The notes: generated by a model not told the origin, from the sequence alone. A DNA stretch of 64,000 bases from Profundibacterium mesophilum KAUST100406-0324 (GCF_009835145.1 NZ_APKE01000014.1:124001-188000); one strand, 5' to 3'. Positions 1-10,257 are shown, counted from the first letter of the stretch. A program made the numbers and translations.

Positions 1-549
1 ATCGAGATCGATCGCCCGGCTCAGATCGCGCCGCACGTTCACCGAGAAGCCCAGCCGCGCGCCATCGATGGCGGAGTAGCTCACGCAGAAATCCAGCGCC
101 AGTCCCACCATGGTCAGGTGCGAGATGCCCCGGCTGCGCAGGTAGCCCTCGAGCCCGGTAGGCGTGGTTCGGTCATTCTCGAAGAAGGCCGAATAGCTGT
201 CGATGGCGGGGTCCGTGCCCTTGCGGATGATCACATGCGCCGCATCCTGCGGAACGGCGGGGTGGAACGCGGCGCCGCCGCTTCCCCGGATGCAGTGATC
301 GGGCCAGAGCACCTGCGCGCCGTAGGGCATGTCGATCAGGCTGAAGGGCGCGCGGCCGGGATGCGCCGAGGCGAAGGAGGAATGGCCCTTGGGGTGCCAG
401 TCCTGGGTCAGCACGACGGTACGGAACTCTTCCATCAGGGCGGCGATGTCCGGTGCGATCTCGTCCCCCCCGGCAACGGCGAGTGCCCCGCCGGGGCAAA
501 AATCGTTCTGCATGTCGACGACCACGAGGGCCTCGTTGGCGGTACGCAT
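1..549 (-). CDS. pncA: Nicotinamidase/isochorismatase family hydrolase (3' end cut by window edge)
   Basis: Cysteine hydrolase that deamidates nicotinamide to nicotinate in NAD salvage. Read on the minus strand from ATG at 549, 183 codons stay open to base 1, so the C-terminal end lies outside the window. The family triad is visible: Asp12 in VVDMQNDF, a lysine in IIRKGTD, and the nucleophile cysteine in LALDFCVSY. The metal-site stretch TQDWHPKGHSSF and the WPDHC motif are also present. These features separate nicotinamidase from generic isochorismatases. A short G-rich stretch separates it from the divergent trhO. Nothing odd apart from the truncation. Confidence 0.88.
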   Translation of the reverse strand, partial: MRTANEALVVVDMQNDFCPGGALAVAGGDEIAPDIAALMEEFRTVVLTQDWHPKGHSSFASAHPGRAPFSLIDMPYGAQVLWPDHCIRGSGGAAFHPAVPQDAAHVIIRKGTDPAIDSYSAFFENDRTTPTGLEGYLRSRGISHLTMVGLALDFCVSYSAIDGARLGFSVNVRRDLSRAIDLD

Positions 550-809
550 GGCACTCTCCGGGTTGCAAGGTCCCGTTCTTGCTAGGCAACGGGCGGCGCG
601 GCGTCAATCGCGCCGCCCGCGCGGACCGGCCTTGGGGCGGGGGCGGCGGGTGCGCGTGGCGTGACTGTCGCGGCAGGGCTGGCGCGGATCGGGACCCATG
701 TCCCGGCATGCATCCGCCCGCGCCCTTTCCGGCGGGCCCGCTGCCTTGCACCCGCCCGCGCCGCTGCCGCCGCTTGCCAGCGTTCCGATCCCGCGCTAAG
801 GCCGCGCGC

Positions 810-1715
810 ATGATCCCCGTTGTCGCGCTTTATCATTTCACCCGGTTCGACGATCCGGCCGCGCTGCGTTCCGATTTGCTCGCGGTGTGCCGGGAGGGCG
901 GCGTGCGCGGCAGTCTTCTCCTGGCGTGCGAGGGGATCAACGGGACCATCGCGGGGCCGCGTGCCGGGCTCGACGCGGTGCTCGGCCATATCAGGGGGCT
1001 CGCGGGCTGCGCGGCGCTCGAATGGAAGGAAAGCAGCGCCGCCCGGATGCCGTTCGGACGGATGAAGGTGCGCCTGAAGCGCGAGATCGTCACCATGAAC
1101 GAGCCGGACATCGATCCGGTCGCCGGCGCCGGGCACCATGTTCCCCCCGCCGAGTGGAACGCGTTGATCAGCGCGCCCGATGTCGCGGTGATCGACACGC
1201 GCAACGCCTACGAGGTGGCGATCGGCAGCTTCGAGGGCGCCCTCGATCCGGGCACCGAGCGTTTCGCCGATTTCCCCGCATGGTGGCGCGCCAACAAGGC
1301 GCGTTTCGACGGCAAGCGCATCGCGATGTTCTGCACCGGGGGCATCCGCTGCGAGAAATCGACGGCATTCCTGCGCCAGGAGGGGGTCGACGAGGTCTTT
1401 CACCTCCAGGGCGGCATCCTCAGGTATCTCGAGGAAATCGAGGCGCGCGACAGCATGTGGCACGGCGAATGCTTCGTGTTCGATCAGCGGGTCTCCGTCG
1501 GGCAGGGGCTGTCGCCCGGAACGCATGGAATGTGCCATGGCTGCCGCGCGCCGGTGAGTGCCGCCGACATGGCGCGCCCGGAATTCGAGGAAGGGGTGAG
1601 ATGTCACCGCTGCGCGCCGGTCCAGAGCCCCGAGCAGACGGCCCGCTTCCGCGAGCGCCAGAAGCAGATGCGCCTTGCCGCCGATCGCGGTGAAAGCCAC
1701 CTGGGCGAGGACTGA
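810..1715 (+). CDS. trhO: tRNA uridine(34) hydroxylase, rhodanese-like (TrhO)
   Basis: 301 aa protein of the UPF0176/TrhO family, which hydroxylates U34 of tRNA on the way to 5-oxyacetyl-uridine derivatives. It has the family layout: an N-terminal acylphosphatase-like part (about 1-95), a rhodanese domain (about 112-210) with active-site loop CTGGIRC (Cys175, Cys181), and a C-terminal zinc-like cysteine cluster (CHGCRAPV and CHRC). The ATG at 810 gives the usual N-terminus (IPVVALYHF). The frame stays open upstream, but that stretch has no family-like sequence. No obvious strong Shine-Dalgarno is seen. It stands alone between pncA and a convergent kinase gene. Confidence 0.88.
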   Translation: MIPVVALYHFTRFDDPAALRSDLLAVCREGGVRGSLLLACEGINGTIAGPRAGLDAVLGHIRGLAGCAALEWKESSAARMPFGRMKVRLKREIVTMNEPDIDPVAGAGHHVPPAEWNALISAPDVAVIDTRNAYEVAIGSFEGALDPGTERFADFPAWWRANKARFDGKRIAMFCTGGIRCEKSTAFLRQEGVDEVFHLQGGILRYLEEIEARDSMWHGECFVFDQRVSVGQGLSPGTHGMCHGCRAPVSAADMARPEFEEGVRCHRCAPVQSPEQTARFRERQKQMRLAADRGESHLGED

Positions 1716-1860
1716 CCACCGCGGCGCCGCGCGGCCGCGCGCAGTCGTCCCTGGCGCTTCGCGATCCGTCACGGCCCCCGCCCGGTCGATCGAGGACCCG
1801 CCAACCGCGCTTTTGCCGGCCGTTTTCGGGCCCGCCGCGCCGCCGCGCTTGCGGCGGGGA

Positions 1861-2814
1861 TCACAGCGGGCGCCGCGACACCGCTTTGTCGATTTCCGCG
1901 GCGTTGGCCATCGATGCGGCGGCACCCGGCCGCGTCACCGAGATTCCCGCCGCCACGACCGCCCGCGCAAGCGCCGCACGCGGCGCCATCCCCGAGGCGA
2001 GCCCGGCGGCAAACGCCCCGTTGAACGCATCTCCCGCTCCCGTCGTCTCGCGCACGGGGCCCGCGTCATGGGCCGGCATATGCGTCTCGCCCTCCGCATC
2101 GCTCAGAAGTGCCCCCATCGCCCCGAGGGTGATGACCACGGCGCCCGCGCCCTGCGCGCGCAAGGCCGCCGCCGCTGCCGCCGCGCTGGGAATGTCGCTC
2201 ACCGCGATCCCGGACAGCGCCTCGGCCTCCGTCTCGTTCGGAGTGACGTAATCGCACAGTTCCAGAAGGGCGCCGGGCAGGGGGGAGTGCGGCGCGGGGG
2301 CGGGGTTCAGGATCGTGATCGTTCCCTCCTGCCGCGCGATCCGAAGGCCGCGCTCGGCGGCGGGCATCGGCTGCTCCAGTTGGGTGAGGAAGACGGATGC
2401 GGCGCCCAGCAGATCGCGGCACTCCTCCAGATCGTCGGGGCACAGGCCCGCGCCGGCCCCCGGAAAGACGATGATGGCATTGTCGCCCGTGCCCGCATCG
2501 ATGAAGATGTTCGCAGCGCCGGTGCGCGCCATGCCGTCCCCGCAAAGGCGCGGGGTGACGCCAGCCTCCGCCCAGACCCGCTCGGCCATCTCGCCGAAGG
2601 CGTCCCGTCCGATCCGGGTCACGAGATGCGTGCGCGCGCCCGAGCGTCCCGCGGCCACCGCCTGGTTCGAGCCCTTGCCACCGGGGCCGAGCGCGAAGTC
2701 GGTGCCCATGATCGTCTCGCCCATCCGGGGCATGCGCGCCGCGGTATAGGTGGTGTCGGCCACGAAGATGCCGAGAACGACGACATCGGCTGCCTGGTTC
2801 GGGGTATCGTCCAT
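1861..2814 (-). CDS. rbsK: Ribokinase-like PfkB-family sugar kinase
   Basis: 317 aa PfkB-family kinase that phosphorylates a sugar, most likely ribose, at the cost of ATP. The N-terminal signature GPGGKGSNQA (43-52) and the C-terminal ETTGAGDAF with catalytic Asp262 are both intact. The start at 2814 (MDDTP) was chosen because an AGGA lies about nine bases upstream; an in-frame ATG at 2823 directly abuts the AGGA and is less likely. No ribose transporter or ribosidase lies nearby, so the substrate is inferred from the family. It could also be another PfkB kinase such as a nucleoside kinase. Confidence 0.8.
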   Translation of the reverse strand: MDDTPNQAADVVVLGIFVADTTYTAARMPRMGETIMGTDFALGPGGKGSNQAVAAGRSGARTHLVTRIGRDAFGEMAERVWAEAGVTPRLCGDGMARTGAANIFIDAGTGDNAIIVFPGAGAGLCPDDLEECRDLLGAASVFLTQLEQPMPAAERGLRIARQEGTITILNPAPAPHSPLPGALLELCDYVTPNETEAEALSGIAVSDIPSAAAAAAALRAQGAGAVVITLGAMGALLSDAEGETHMPAHDAGPVRETTGAGDAFNGAFAAGLASGMAPRAALARAVVAAGISVTRPGAAASMANAAEIDKAVSRRPL

Positions 2815-2823
2815 GATGGCCAT

Positions 2824-3110
2824 TCCTGTGCTGTCGCTGCGATGACCGGCCGCCTGGATGAGGGTGGGCATGCGCCTTGGGGCCCCGTGACATCCTCGCG
2901 GTTCCGGACCGGGTGATGGGTAGGGCCCGGGCACGGGGTATGTTTATCGGGGCGAACCGCGCCGATTGCAAGAACTGCGGGGCTTCGGAGCATCGGCGCG
3001 GCAATGCGGGGGCGGGGGCGGCAATGGGAGCGAGAGCGGAGGCAGAGGCGTGATCGGCTCGCCATCGTGCCCGCCGCCGTCCGCCGCGTCAGTATTTGCG
3101 CCATGAGGTA
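2824..3110. other. Long intergenic stretch without a recognisable gene
   Basis: The region between the kinase start and the next promoter is G/C-rich, with no reading frame carrying a family signature and no tRNA fold. Both strands have open frames caused by base composition. It should hold the minus-strand kinase promoter, but I see no clear -35/-10 pair for it. Confidence 0.4.
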
Positions 3111-3139
3111 TTGACAGGGCCCCCGCCGAGACACATGTG
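3111..3139 (+). promoter_or_regulatory. Candidate sigma-70 promoter for the DUF1344-like gene
   Basis: A perfect -35 TTGACA (3111-3116) is followed by a 17-base spacer and CATGTG (3134-3139) at the -10 position. The -35 is convincing and the -10 is weak. The start codon of the small secreted protein lies 64 bases downstream. Confidence 0.4.
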
Positions 3140-3202
3140 CAGCGCGCGCGAGATCGCGCAACGTCCCGCCAGCGTAGTGGCGCCCTCGGAGCCTTCTTGG
3201 AC

Positions 3203-3475
3203 ATGATCCGTATTTCCACCCTGCCCGCCGCCTTCACCGCCGCCGCCCTGCTCACCGCCGCTCCCGCGTTTGCCGATAGCGTGACGGGCGAGGTCGTGGC
3301 CTACGACCGCGTGGCCAACATCCTCGTTCTCGACGACAAGACGATCTGGACCCTGTCGGATGTCGGCGGCGTCGCGCCCGACGAGCTGGAAGCCGGCATG
3401 AGCGTGAGCATCACCTACGAGGCGCTGGGCGAGGACGGCTATTCCAAGGTCGAGAGCATCGTCATCAACGAGTGA
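3203..3475 (+). CDS. Small secreted DUF1344-like protein
   Basis: 90 aa protein with a clear Sec signal peptide (hydrophobic stretch ending APAFA, cleavage near residue 22). The mature domain is short and beta-rich (VTGEVVAYDRVANILVLDD, then a WTL-type strand). This matches the DUF1344 pattern of small periplasmic proteins in Alphaproteobacteria whose role is unknown. The start at 3203 was chosen because it places the signal peptide at the N-terminus; the frame is open further upstream. A TTGACA box lies upstream. It is probably a single-gene transcript. Confidence 0.65.
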   Translation: MIRISTLPAAFTAAALLTAAPAFADSVTGEVVAYDRVANILVLDDKTIWTLSDVGGVAPDELEAGMSVSITYEALGEDGYSKVESIVINE

Positions 3476-3706
3476 GGCGCATTCCGAAGATGTGACGTCC
3501 GGGCGCGCGGCGCGGCCGCGGGAGGCTCTCCCGCGCGCCCGTCATGCGGACGGCATTCTGGACAAGGCGCGGGGCGCGGGTTTCGGGAGACCGGCCCGCG
3601 CCTCTTTCATGCCGGCCCGCCGGGTGCCCGCCTCCATGCGGGGTCTGGCGCATGGCCGGGCGCGCGCTAGGTGCCTTCTCATTCCCTGCGGGCGAGGAGG
3701 TTGCCG

Positions 3707-4729
3707 ATGAAGACACGATCCTGGAACAGGCACGGCACCGGTGGGCTCACCTTCACCGAACTGGGCTTCGGCGCGGCCCCCTTGGGCAATCTTTACCGGG
3801 CGATCGACGATGCCGAGGCGGATGCGGTGCTCGAGGATGCCTGGCAGGCCGGTCTGCGCTATTACGATACCGCCCCGCTCTACGGCTTCGGTTTGAGCGA
3901 GACGCGGCTGAACCGTTTCCTGCGCGGCAAGCCGCGCGATGCCTATGTCCTGTCGAGCAAGGTCGGGCGGCTTCTGGCGCCGAGCACTCCCGAGGAGCGC
4001 GACGGCATCGGCAAGTGGTTCGACGTTCCCGATCGCCGCGAGAACTATGATTACAGCTATGACGGCGTGATGCGTTCGGTGGAATTCTCTCTCGAGCGTC
4101 TTGGCGTCAGCAGGCTGGACATGCTCTTCGCGCATGACATCGACAAGCGCAACCAAGGCTCCCAGGAGGCGCTCGATGCGGCGCTGGAGCAGCTGATGTC
4201 CGGGGGATACAGGGCCCTTGAGGAGATGCGCGGGCAGGGGGTCATCGAAGCGTTCGGAGCCGGTGTCAACGAATGGGAGCCTTGCCAGTGGCTCGCCGAG
4301 CGCGGGGATTTCGACATGTTCCTCCTGGCGGGACGCTATACCCTGCTCGAGCAGGGAGCGCTCGAGACCTTCTTGCCGCTTTGCGAGGCGCGCGGGATCG
4401 GCATCATCCTCGGCGGTCCCTACAATTCGGGGATCCTGGCGACCGGCGCGCGCGAAGACAGCCATTACGACTACGAGCCTGCCCCCGGGGATGTCCGGAA
4501 GCGGGTCTCGCGGATCGAGGACATCTGCGGGCGTCATGGCGTGCGCCTCGTGGACGCGGCTTTCCAGTTCCCCCTGCTTCATCCCAGCGTGCTGTCCGTC
4601 ATACCGGGCACCCAGTCACGGGCGCAGATGGCGGCGAATGTCGCCGCCGCGCATGCCGAGATCCCGTCCGCGCTCTGGCACGATCTCAAGCAAGCGGGGC
4701 TGATACGGCCGGACGCGCCGATCGGCTGA
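3707..4729 (+). CDS. Aldo/keto reductase (D-threo-aldose dehydrogenase-like)
   Basis: 340 aa NAD(P)-dependent oxidoreductase of the aldo/keto reductase superfamily. The catalytic tetrad is readable: Asp54 and Tyr59 (YYDTAPLYG), Lys85 (SSKVGR) and His143 (FAHDID). The overall pattern, including the RENYDYSYDGVMRS stretch, resembles the subfamily that oxidises L-fucose/D-threo-aldoses or pyridoxal. AGGAGG sits six bases before the chosen ATG, which fixes the start against an in-frame ATG 36 bases upstream. It ends at a strong terminator shared with convergent tdh. The exact substrate is not determinable here. Confidence 0.82.
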   Translation: MKTRSWNRHGTGGLTFTELGFGAAPLGNLYRAIDDAEADAVLEDAWQAGLRYYDTAPLYGFGLSETRLNRFLRGKPRDAYVLSSKVGRLLAPSTPEERDGIGKWFDVPDRRENYDYSYDGVMRSVEFSLERLGVSRLDMLFAHDIDKRNQGSQEALDAALEQLMSGGYRALEEMRGQGVIEAFGAGVNEWEPCQWLAERGDFDMFLLAGRYTLLEQGALETFLPLCEARGIGIILGGPYNSGILATGAREDSHYDYEPAPGDVRKRVSRIEDICGRHGVRLVDAAFQFPLLHPSVLSVIPGTQSRAQMAANVAAAHAEIPSALWHDLKQAGLIRPDAPIG

Positions 4730-4756
4730 GGGCCCGCGCGGAAGAGGGTGTCGCAT

Positions 4757-4793
4757 CCCCCCCGTTGGGGGGGCCTTCGGCGAAGGTATTTTT
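4757..4793 (+). terminator. Double-hairpin intrinsic terminator between the aldo/keto reductase and tdh
   Basis: Seven C, GTT, seven G form a first stem. It is followed directly by CCTTC-GGC-GAAGG (4774-4786) and TATTTTT. It lies 27 bases after the aldo/keto reductase stop. Its second hairpin, T-run and following GAAGnTGAAG tail resemble the copy after pheT. Confidence 0.7.
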
Positions 4794-4828
4794 GCGAAGC
4801 TGAAGACCGCGCGCGCCGACGCCGGGTA

Positions 4829-5862
4829 TCAGTCCCAGTCGAGCACGACCTTGCCCGTATGCCCCGCGCGCATCTCGGCGAACCCGGTCTCGAACTCGGC
4901 GGCGCGCATCCGGTGGGTGATGACACGCCTGATGTCGAGACCGTTCTCCAGCATGGCAAGCATCTTGTACCAGGTCTCGAATATCTCGCGCCCGTAGACG
5001 CCCTTCAGGGTGATCGCCTTGAAAACGATGCGGCTCCAGTCGACCGGAGACTTGCCCGGCGGGATGCCCAGCATGGCGATCCGTCCGCCCATGACCAGTG
5101 CCTCGATCATCTGGTCGAGCGCCGCCTGGTTGCCCGACATCTCGAGCCCGACATCGAAGCCCTGGCGCATCTTCAGCCGTGCTGCGGTGTCGCGCAGGTC
5201 CTCCTGCGCCACGTTGACCGGCACACAGTCGGCGACCTCGGCCGCGAGGGCGAGGCGGTCGGGGTTGACGTCGGTGATGACGACATGACGCGCGCCGACA
5301 TGGCGTGCGACCGCCGCCGCCATGATACCGATCGGGCCCGCGCCGGTGATCAGGACATCCTCCCCCACCAGATCGAAGCTGAGCGCGGTGTGCACCGCAT
5401 TGCCCAGCGGATCGAGGATGGCGCCGATCTCGTCATCCACGGCGTCCGGCAGGGGAACGGCGTTGAAGGCGGGAAGGGACAGGTATTCGGCGAAGGCGCC
5501 GGCGACATTGACCCCGATGCCGCGGGTCTCGGGATCGAGATGGAAGCGGCCCGCACGGCTCTGGCGCGAGGTCCTGCCGATCAGGTGCCCCTCGCCGCTG
5601 ACCCTCTGGCCCAGTTCCAGCCCTTCGACATCGCGGCCCATCTCGACGATCTCGCCGGCGAACTCATGGCCCGTCACGAGGGGAACGGGCACCGTCCCGC
5701 GCGCCCAGTCGTCCCAGTTCCAGATATGGATGTCGGTGCCGCAGATGCCGGTCTTGCGGATGCGGATGAGCACGTCATCCGGGCCGATCGCAGGCACCGG
5801 GCGGCGCTCCATCCACAGGCCGGGCTCCGGGCGGGCCTTGACCAGCGCCCTCATCTCGTTGC

Positions 5863-5866
<4 letters not shown>
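4829..5866 (-). CDS. tdh: L-threonine 3-dehydrogenase
   Basis: 345 aa zinc-dependent medium-chain dehydrogenase that oxidises L-threonine to 2-amino-3-ketobutyrate with NAD+, the substrate of the adjacent Kbl. Catalytic zinc residues Cys42 (TGICGTD) and His67-Glu68 (GHEFAGE) are kept, as are the Rossmann glycines in [12 protein letters not shown]. Compared with the E. coli enzyme as I remember it, the alignment is gap-free here, but all four cysteines of the structural zinc lobe are replaced: Gly97, Ser100, Ser103 and Asp111. The enzyme probably lacks the structural zinc. The start ATG overlaps the kbl stop as ATGA, so the two are co-transcribed. Confidence 0.94.
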
Positions 5867-7050
<1,184 letters not shown>

Positions 7051-7187
7051 GCGCGCTGCTCCCTTGCTGCTCCTCCCACCTCTAGCGGGATGCGGCCCGG
7101 CGTGAAACCCGTGCGGATGGCCCGATCGCGAGCCGGGAGGGGAACGCGGAGCCGTCCGGCGCGTTCGCCGCCCAAAGGAGAGCTTCC

Positions 7188-7655
7188 ATGTCCCCAACCA
7201 CCCTGCTTCGATACTTTGCCGCCGCCGCCTGTCTCGCCGCCGCCCCGCTCCATGCCGAAGAGGTGGGCAAGGTGGGGGTCGACTGGGTCGGCAACGACGT
7301 GATCATCGAGGCCGTGCAGGACCCCGAGGTCGAGGGCGTCACCTGCCATATCGCTTATTTCGAGCGCAGCATGATCGACCGCCTGAGCAAGGGGAACTGG
7401 TTCGAGGATCCCTCCAACGCGTCCATCGCCTGCCGCCAGACCGGGCCGATCACCCTCGGCGACATCGACCGCAGCAAGGATGGCGAGCAGGTCTTCCGCG
7501 AACGGCGCTCGATCGTTCTCAAGACCCTGCGCATCAAGCGCATCTTCGACGAGGAGAACCAGACGTTGATCTATCTCGTCCATGCCGCCGAGCTGACCAA
7601 CGGATCGGCCAAGATGTCGATCTCGACGGTGCCGCTCTATCAGCCGGGCAGCTGA
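7188..7655 (+). CDS. creA: CreA family periplasmic protein
   Basis: 155 aa protein of the CreA family, a conserved periplasmic protein of unknown function. It begins with a signal peptide (LAAAPLHA, cleavage near residue 23). The conserved CreA core follows: [25 protein letters not shown], the [13 protein letters not shown] segment with a second cysteine, and the C-terminal [23 protein letters not shown]. The two cysteines could form a disulphide. AAAGGAG sits about six bases before the ATG. It is divergent from kbl and precedes a thiolase, with a small wobble-containing hairpin (7677-7697) between. Confidence 0.88.
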   Translation: MSPTTLLRYFAAAACLAAAPLHAEEVGKVGVDWVGNDVIIEAVQDPEVEGVTCHIAYFERSMIDRLSKGNWFEDPSNASIACRQTGPITLGDIDRSKDGEQVFRERRSIVLKTLRIKRIFDEENQTLIYLVHAAELTNGSAKMSISTVPLYQPGS

Positions 7656-7751
7656 GCGGCATTGATGCTGCAGCGCGGCAGGTTCGGCGAACTTGCCTCG
7701 TGCATCCCGCACTGAGTTGCGCCATGGTCGCTCCGCAAAGGAGGATCTGAC

Positions 7752-8927
7752 ATGACAGACATCGTAATCTTGGGCGGTGTGCGCACCGCGATTGGCACCT
7801 TTGGCGGAGCGCTGGCCGGAACGCCGCCGATCGACCTGGCGACCACGGCATCGAAGGCGGCACTGGAGCGGGCCGGGGTCGAGCCGGGCCAGATCGGCCA
7901 TGTGGTCTTCGGTCACGTGATCAACACCGAGCCGCGCGACATGTATCTGAGCCGCGTGGCCGCCATGCAGGCGGGCATTCCGGATACGGCTCCGGCGATG
8001 AACGTGAACCGGCTTTGCGGCTCCGGCGCGCAGGCGATCGTCTCGGCGATCCAGTCGCTGATGCTCGAGGATGCCGATTACGCGCTGGCCGGCGGTGCCG
8101 AGAACATGAGCCGCTCGCCCTATATCCTTCCCGCCGCGCGCTGGGGCCAGAAGATGGGCGATATCGGCTCGCAGGACATGATGCTCGGCGCGCTGAACTG
8201 CCCCTTCGGAACGGGTCATATGGGCGTCACGGCCGAGAATGTCGCCGCCGAGCACGGGATCGACCGCGCCGCGCAGGATGGCTTCGCGTTGGAGAGCCAG
8301 AACCGCGCGGCGCGCGCCATCGAGGAAGGGCGTTTCGCCGATCAGATCGTTCCGGTCGAGGTGCGCCGCGGCCGCGAGACGGTGCAGTTCGACAAGGACG
8401 AGCATCCCAAGGCGACCTCGCTCGAGGCGCTGTCGGGCCTGCGGGCGGTGTTCCAGAAGGACGGATCGGTCACCGCCGGAAACGCGTCCGGCATCAACGA
8501 TGGCGCGGCGGCGATCGTCATGGCGCGCGCCTCCGCGGCGGAGGCGGCTGGCCTGACGCCGGGCTTCAGGGTTCTGGGCTACGCCCATGCCGGGGTGCGT
8601 CCCGAGGTGATGGGGATCGGCCCGGTCCCCGCCGTGCGCAACCTGCTGGAGCGCACCGGGCTCTCGGCGAGCGATTTCGACGTGATCGAGAGCAACGAGG
8701 CCTTCGCGGCGCAGGCGCTGGCGGTCAACAAGGAACTTGGGCTCGATGCGGCGAAGGTGAACCCCAATGGCGGCGCCATCGCGCTGGGCCATCCGGTCGG
8801 CGCAACGGGTGCCATCCTGACGGTCAAGGCGATGCACGAGCTGACACGGACCGGCGGCTCGAAGGCGCTGATCACCATGTGCATCGGCGGCGGGCAGGGC
8901 ATCGCCCTCGCGATCGAGCGCATCTGA
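7752..8927 (+). CDS. Acetyl-CoA C-acyltransferase (thiolase)
   Basis: 391 aa thiolase that condenses or cleaves acyl-CoA and acetyl-CoA. The acyl-accepting Cys89 (NRLCGSGAQ), His347 (GHPVGATGA) and the second catalytic Cys377 (CIGGGQG) are all present. An AAAGGAGG-like site precedes the ATG. No beta-oxidation partner or phaB is adjacent, unlike the second thiolase at 61.8 kb, so the role could be degradative or an acetoacetyl-CoA thiolase in another pathway. I leave the symbol empty because paralogues in this group are hard to tell apart by eye. Confidence 0.92.
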   Translation: MTDIVILGGVRTAIGTFGGALAGTPPIDLATTASKAALERAGVEPGQIGHVVFGHVINTEPRDMYLSRVAAMQAGIPDTAPAMNVNRLCGSGAQAIVSAIQSLMLEDADYALAGGAENMSRSPYILPAARWGQKMGDIGSQDMMLGALNCPFGTGHMGVTAENVAAEHGIDRAAQDGFALESQNRAARAIEEGRFADQIVPVEVRRGRETVQFDKDEHPKATSLEALSGLRAVFQKDGSVTAGNASGINDGAAAIVMARASAAEAAGLTPGFRVLGYAHAGVRPEVMGIGPVPAVRNLLERTGLSASDFDVIESNEAFAAQALAVNKELGLDAAKVNPNGGAIALGHPVGATGAILTVKAMHELTRTGGSKALITMCIGGGQGIALAIERI

Positions 8928-9005
8928 CCGGGATGCGCTGAAGGGGATGTTAACCCCGCAAGGGCATTGATCGGCGGGCCGACTGTCGCAAGAGGGCCGC
9001 CGATC

Positions 9006-9524
9006 ATGAACGCAATTCTCGACGATGCCGCGCGGAGTGGCGCCGCGGCTCCGCCGGCCCGCCCCCTTGTGGCGCATCCGCTCCGCCTTCTCGCGGCGGA
9101 TGACTGCTCCGTCAGCAGGACGATCCTGACAGCCTATCTCGAGATGCTTTGCGGCACGGCGCCGATGCAGGTCGCGCTCTTCGATCGCGGTGAGGCGCTT
9201 CTGGACGCGGCCGCGTGCGCGATGCGGTCGGGGGAGGGGCCCGATCTCGTCCTGCTCGACCTGTCGATGCCCGGCATCGGCGGGCTTGAGACGGCGCGGC
9301 GGCTGCGCAATCTTTCAGGCTCGGCCGCGCCGCGGCTCATCGCGATCACCGCCATGCCGGCGCATCGCTGCGCGGCGCTGACGCAGTTCGATGCGGCGCT
9401 CTCCAAGCCCCTCTGCCGGGCCGCGCTCGAAGCCGAGATCGCGGACCTTCAGGCGGCGCCGGCCGCAGCCGGCCTGACGAAGACGGGAGCGCCGGGTTCC
9501 GACATCTCGGGGGCGAAGGCGTAA
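9006..9524 (+). CDS. Stand-alone response-regulator receiver protein
   Basis: 172 aa protein with a single CheY-like receiver domain (about 26-148) and no output domain. Conserved residues are present: acidic pair Asp32-Asp33 (AADD), phosphoacceptor Asp85 (LLDLSMPG), Thr115 (AITAM) and Lys134 (LSKPL). A poorly conserved, Ala-rich N-terminal 25 residues and C-terminal tail flank it. The start at 9006 has AGAGGG upstream; an in-frame start at 8967 is possible. No kinase gene is adjacent. Its 3' end overlaps the 3' end of convergent yaaA by 76 bases. Confidence 0.82.
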   Translation: MNAILDDAARSGAAAPPARPLVAHPLRLLAADDCSVSRTILTAYLEMLCGTAPMQVALFDRGEALLDAAACAMRSGEGPDLVLLDLSMPGIGGLETARRLRNLSGSAAPRLIAITAMPAHRCAALTQFDAALSKPLCRAALEAEIADLQAAPAAAGLTKTGAPGSDISGAKA

Positions 9525-10231
9525 CCGCCGCTGTCGAACTCCTCCAGCGCCTCGGGATCCCGGATCCGGCGCTCCGCCACGAAACGGGCCATTGCGCCGC
9601 GCGCGCGCTTGGCGTGGAAGCTGACCATCCGGGCGCTTCCATCCTCCTTGCGCTCGAGGAAGGCCGGGGTGATCACGCGGGGCTCCAGCACGTCGCGCGC
9701 GACCGCGCCGAAATATTCCTTGCTGGCGCAGTTGAGCAGATACCGGCTCCCGGTCTCGCGCGCCGCGGCATTCAACGCCTCCGACAGCCGCGATCCCCAG
9801 AATGCATAGAGCGTGCGGCCCCGCTCGGTGGCCAGCCGGCTCCCCATCTCCAGCCTGTAGGCCTGGACCGCATCAAGGGGACGCAGCAGGCCATAAAGAC
9901 CCGAGAGGATCCGCAGATGCTCCTGCGCATGGCGCAACGCGTCGTCATCGAGGCTCCTGGCATCCAGCCCCTGGTAGGTATCACCGGCGAAGACGCGGAT
10001 GGCCGGACGGCTGTTATCCGCGTCCGGGGCGGGAGCCATGTCGCGGAACCGGTCCCGGGTCAGCTTCGCGAGCGTGTCGCTGAGCCCCATGAGCGCCTTG
10101 AGATCGGCCAGGGGCAGGGCGCGGACATGATCGGCGAGGATGTTCGCCTCGCCCTGGAACTGCGGCGTGGCGGCCGCGTCGCGGGTCACGTCCCAGTCGA
10201 GCTTCTTGGCGGGGGAAATCACGGTCAGCAT
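9449..10231 (-). CDS. yaaA: Peroxide stress protein YaaA (UPF0246)
   Basis: 260 aa protein of the YaaA/DUF328 family, which in E. coli lowers free iron and oxidative DNA damage during peroxide stress. It opens with the family hallmark MLTVISPAKKLDW and carries the conserved internal VFAGDTYQGLDA, ILSGLYGLLRPLD and LLNCASKEYF, ending FDSGGYAFAPE. The start is fixed by the hallmark, with GGAGACAGA upstream. It sits 26 bases downstream of recQ on the same strand and probably shares its transcript, joining two stress/DNA-protection functions. It overlaps the receiver gene tail to tail. Confidence 0.92.
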   Translation of the reverse strand: MLTVISPAKKLDWDVTRDAAATPQFQGEANILADHVRALPLADLKALMGLSDTLAKLTRDRFRDMAPAPDADNSRPAIRVFAGDTYQGLDARSLDDDALRHAQEHLRILSGLYGLLRPLDAVQAYRLEMGSRLATERGRTLYAFWGSRLSEALNAAARETGSRYLLNCASKEYFGAVARDVLEPRVITPAFLERKEDGSARMVSFHAKRARGAMARFVAERRIRDPEALEEFDSGGYAFAPEMSEPGAPVFVRPAAAGAA

Positions 10232-10257
10232 CTCTGTCTCCTTTCGGGGGGCGGCGG

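Noticed and set aside
453-809. N-terminal extension of trhO
   Set aside because: The frame is open upstream, but the extra residues are low-complexity Arg-rich sequence unlike TrhO, overlap pncA and its upstream region, and would give an abnormal length.
7677-7697. Hairpin between creA and the thiolase as a terminator
   Set aside because: The 9-bp stem has a G-T pair and there is no T-run after it, so I did not list it as a terminator.
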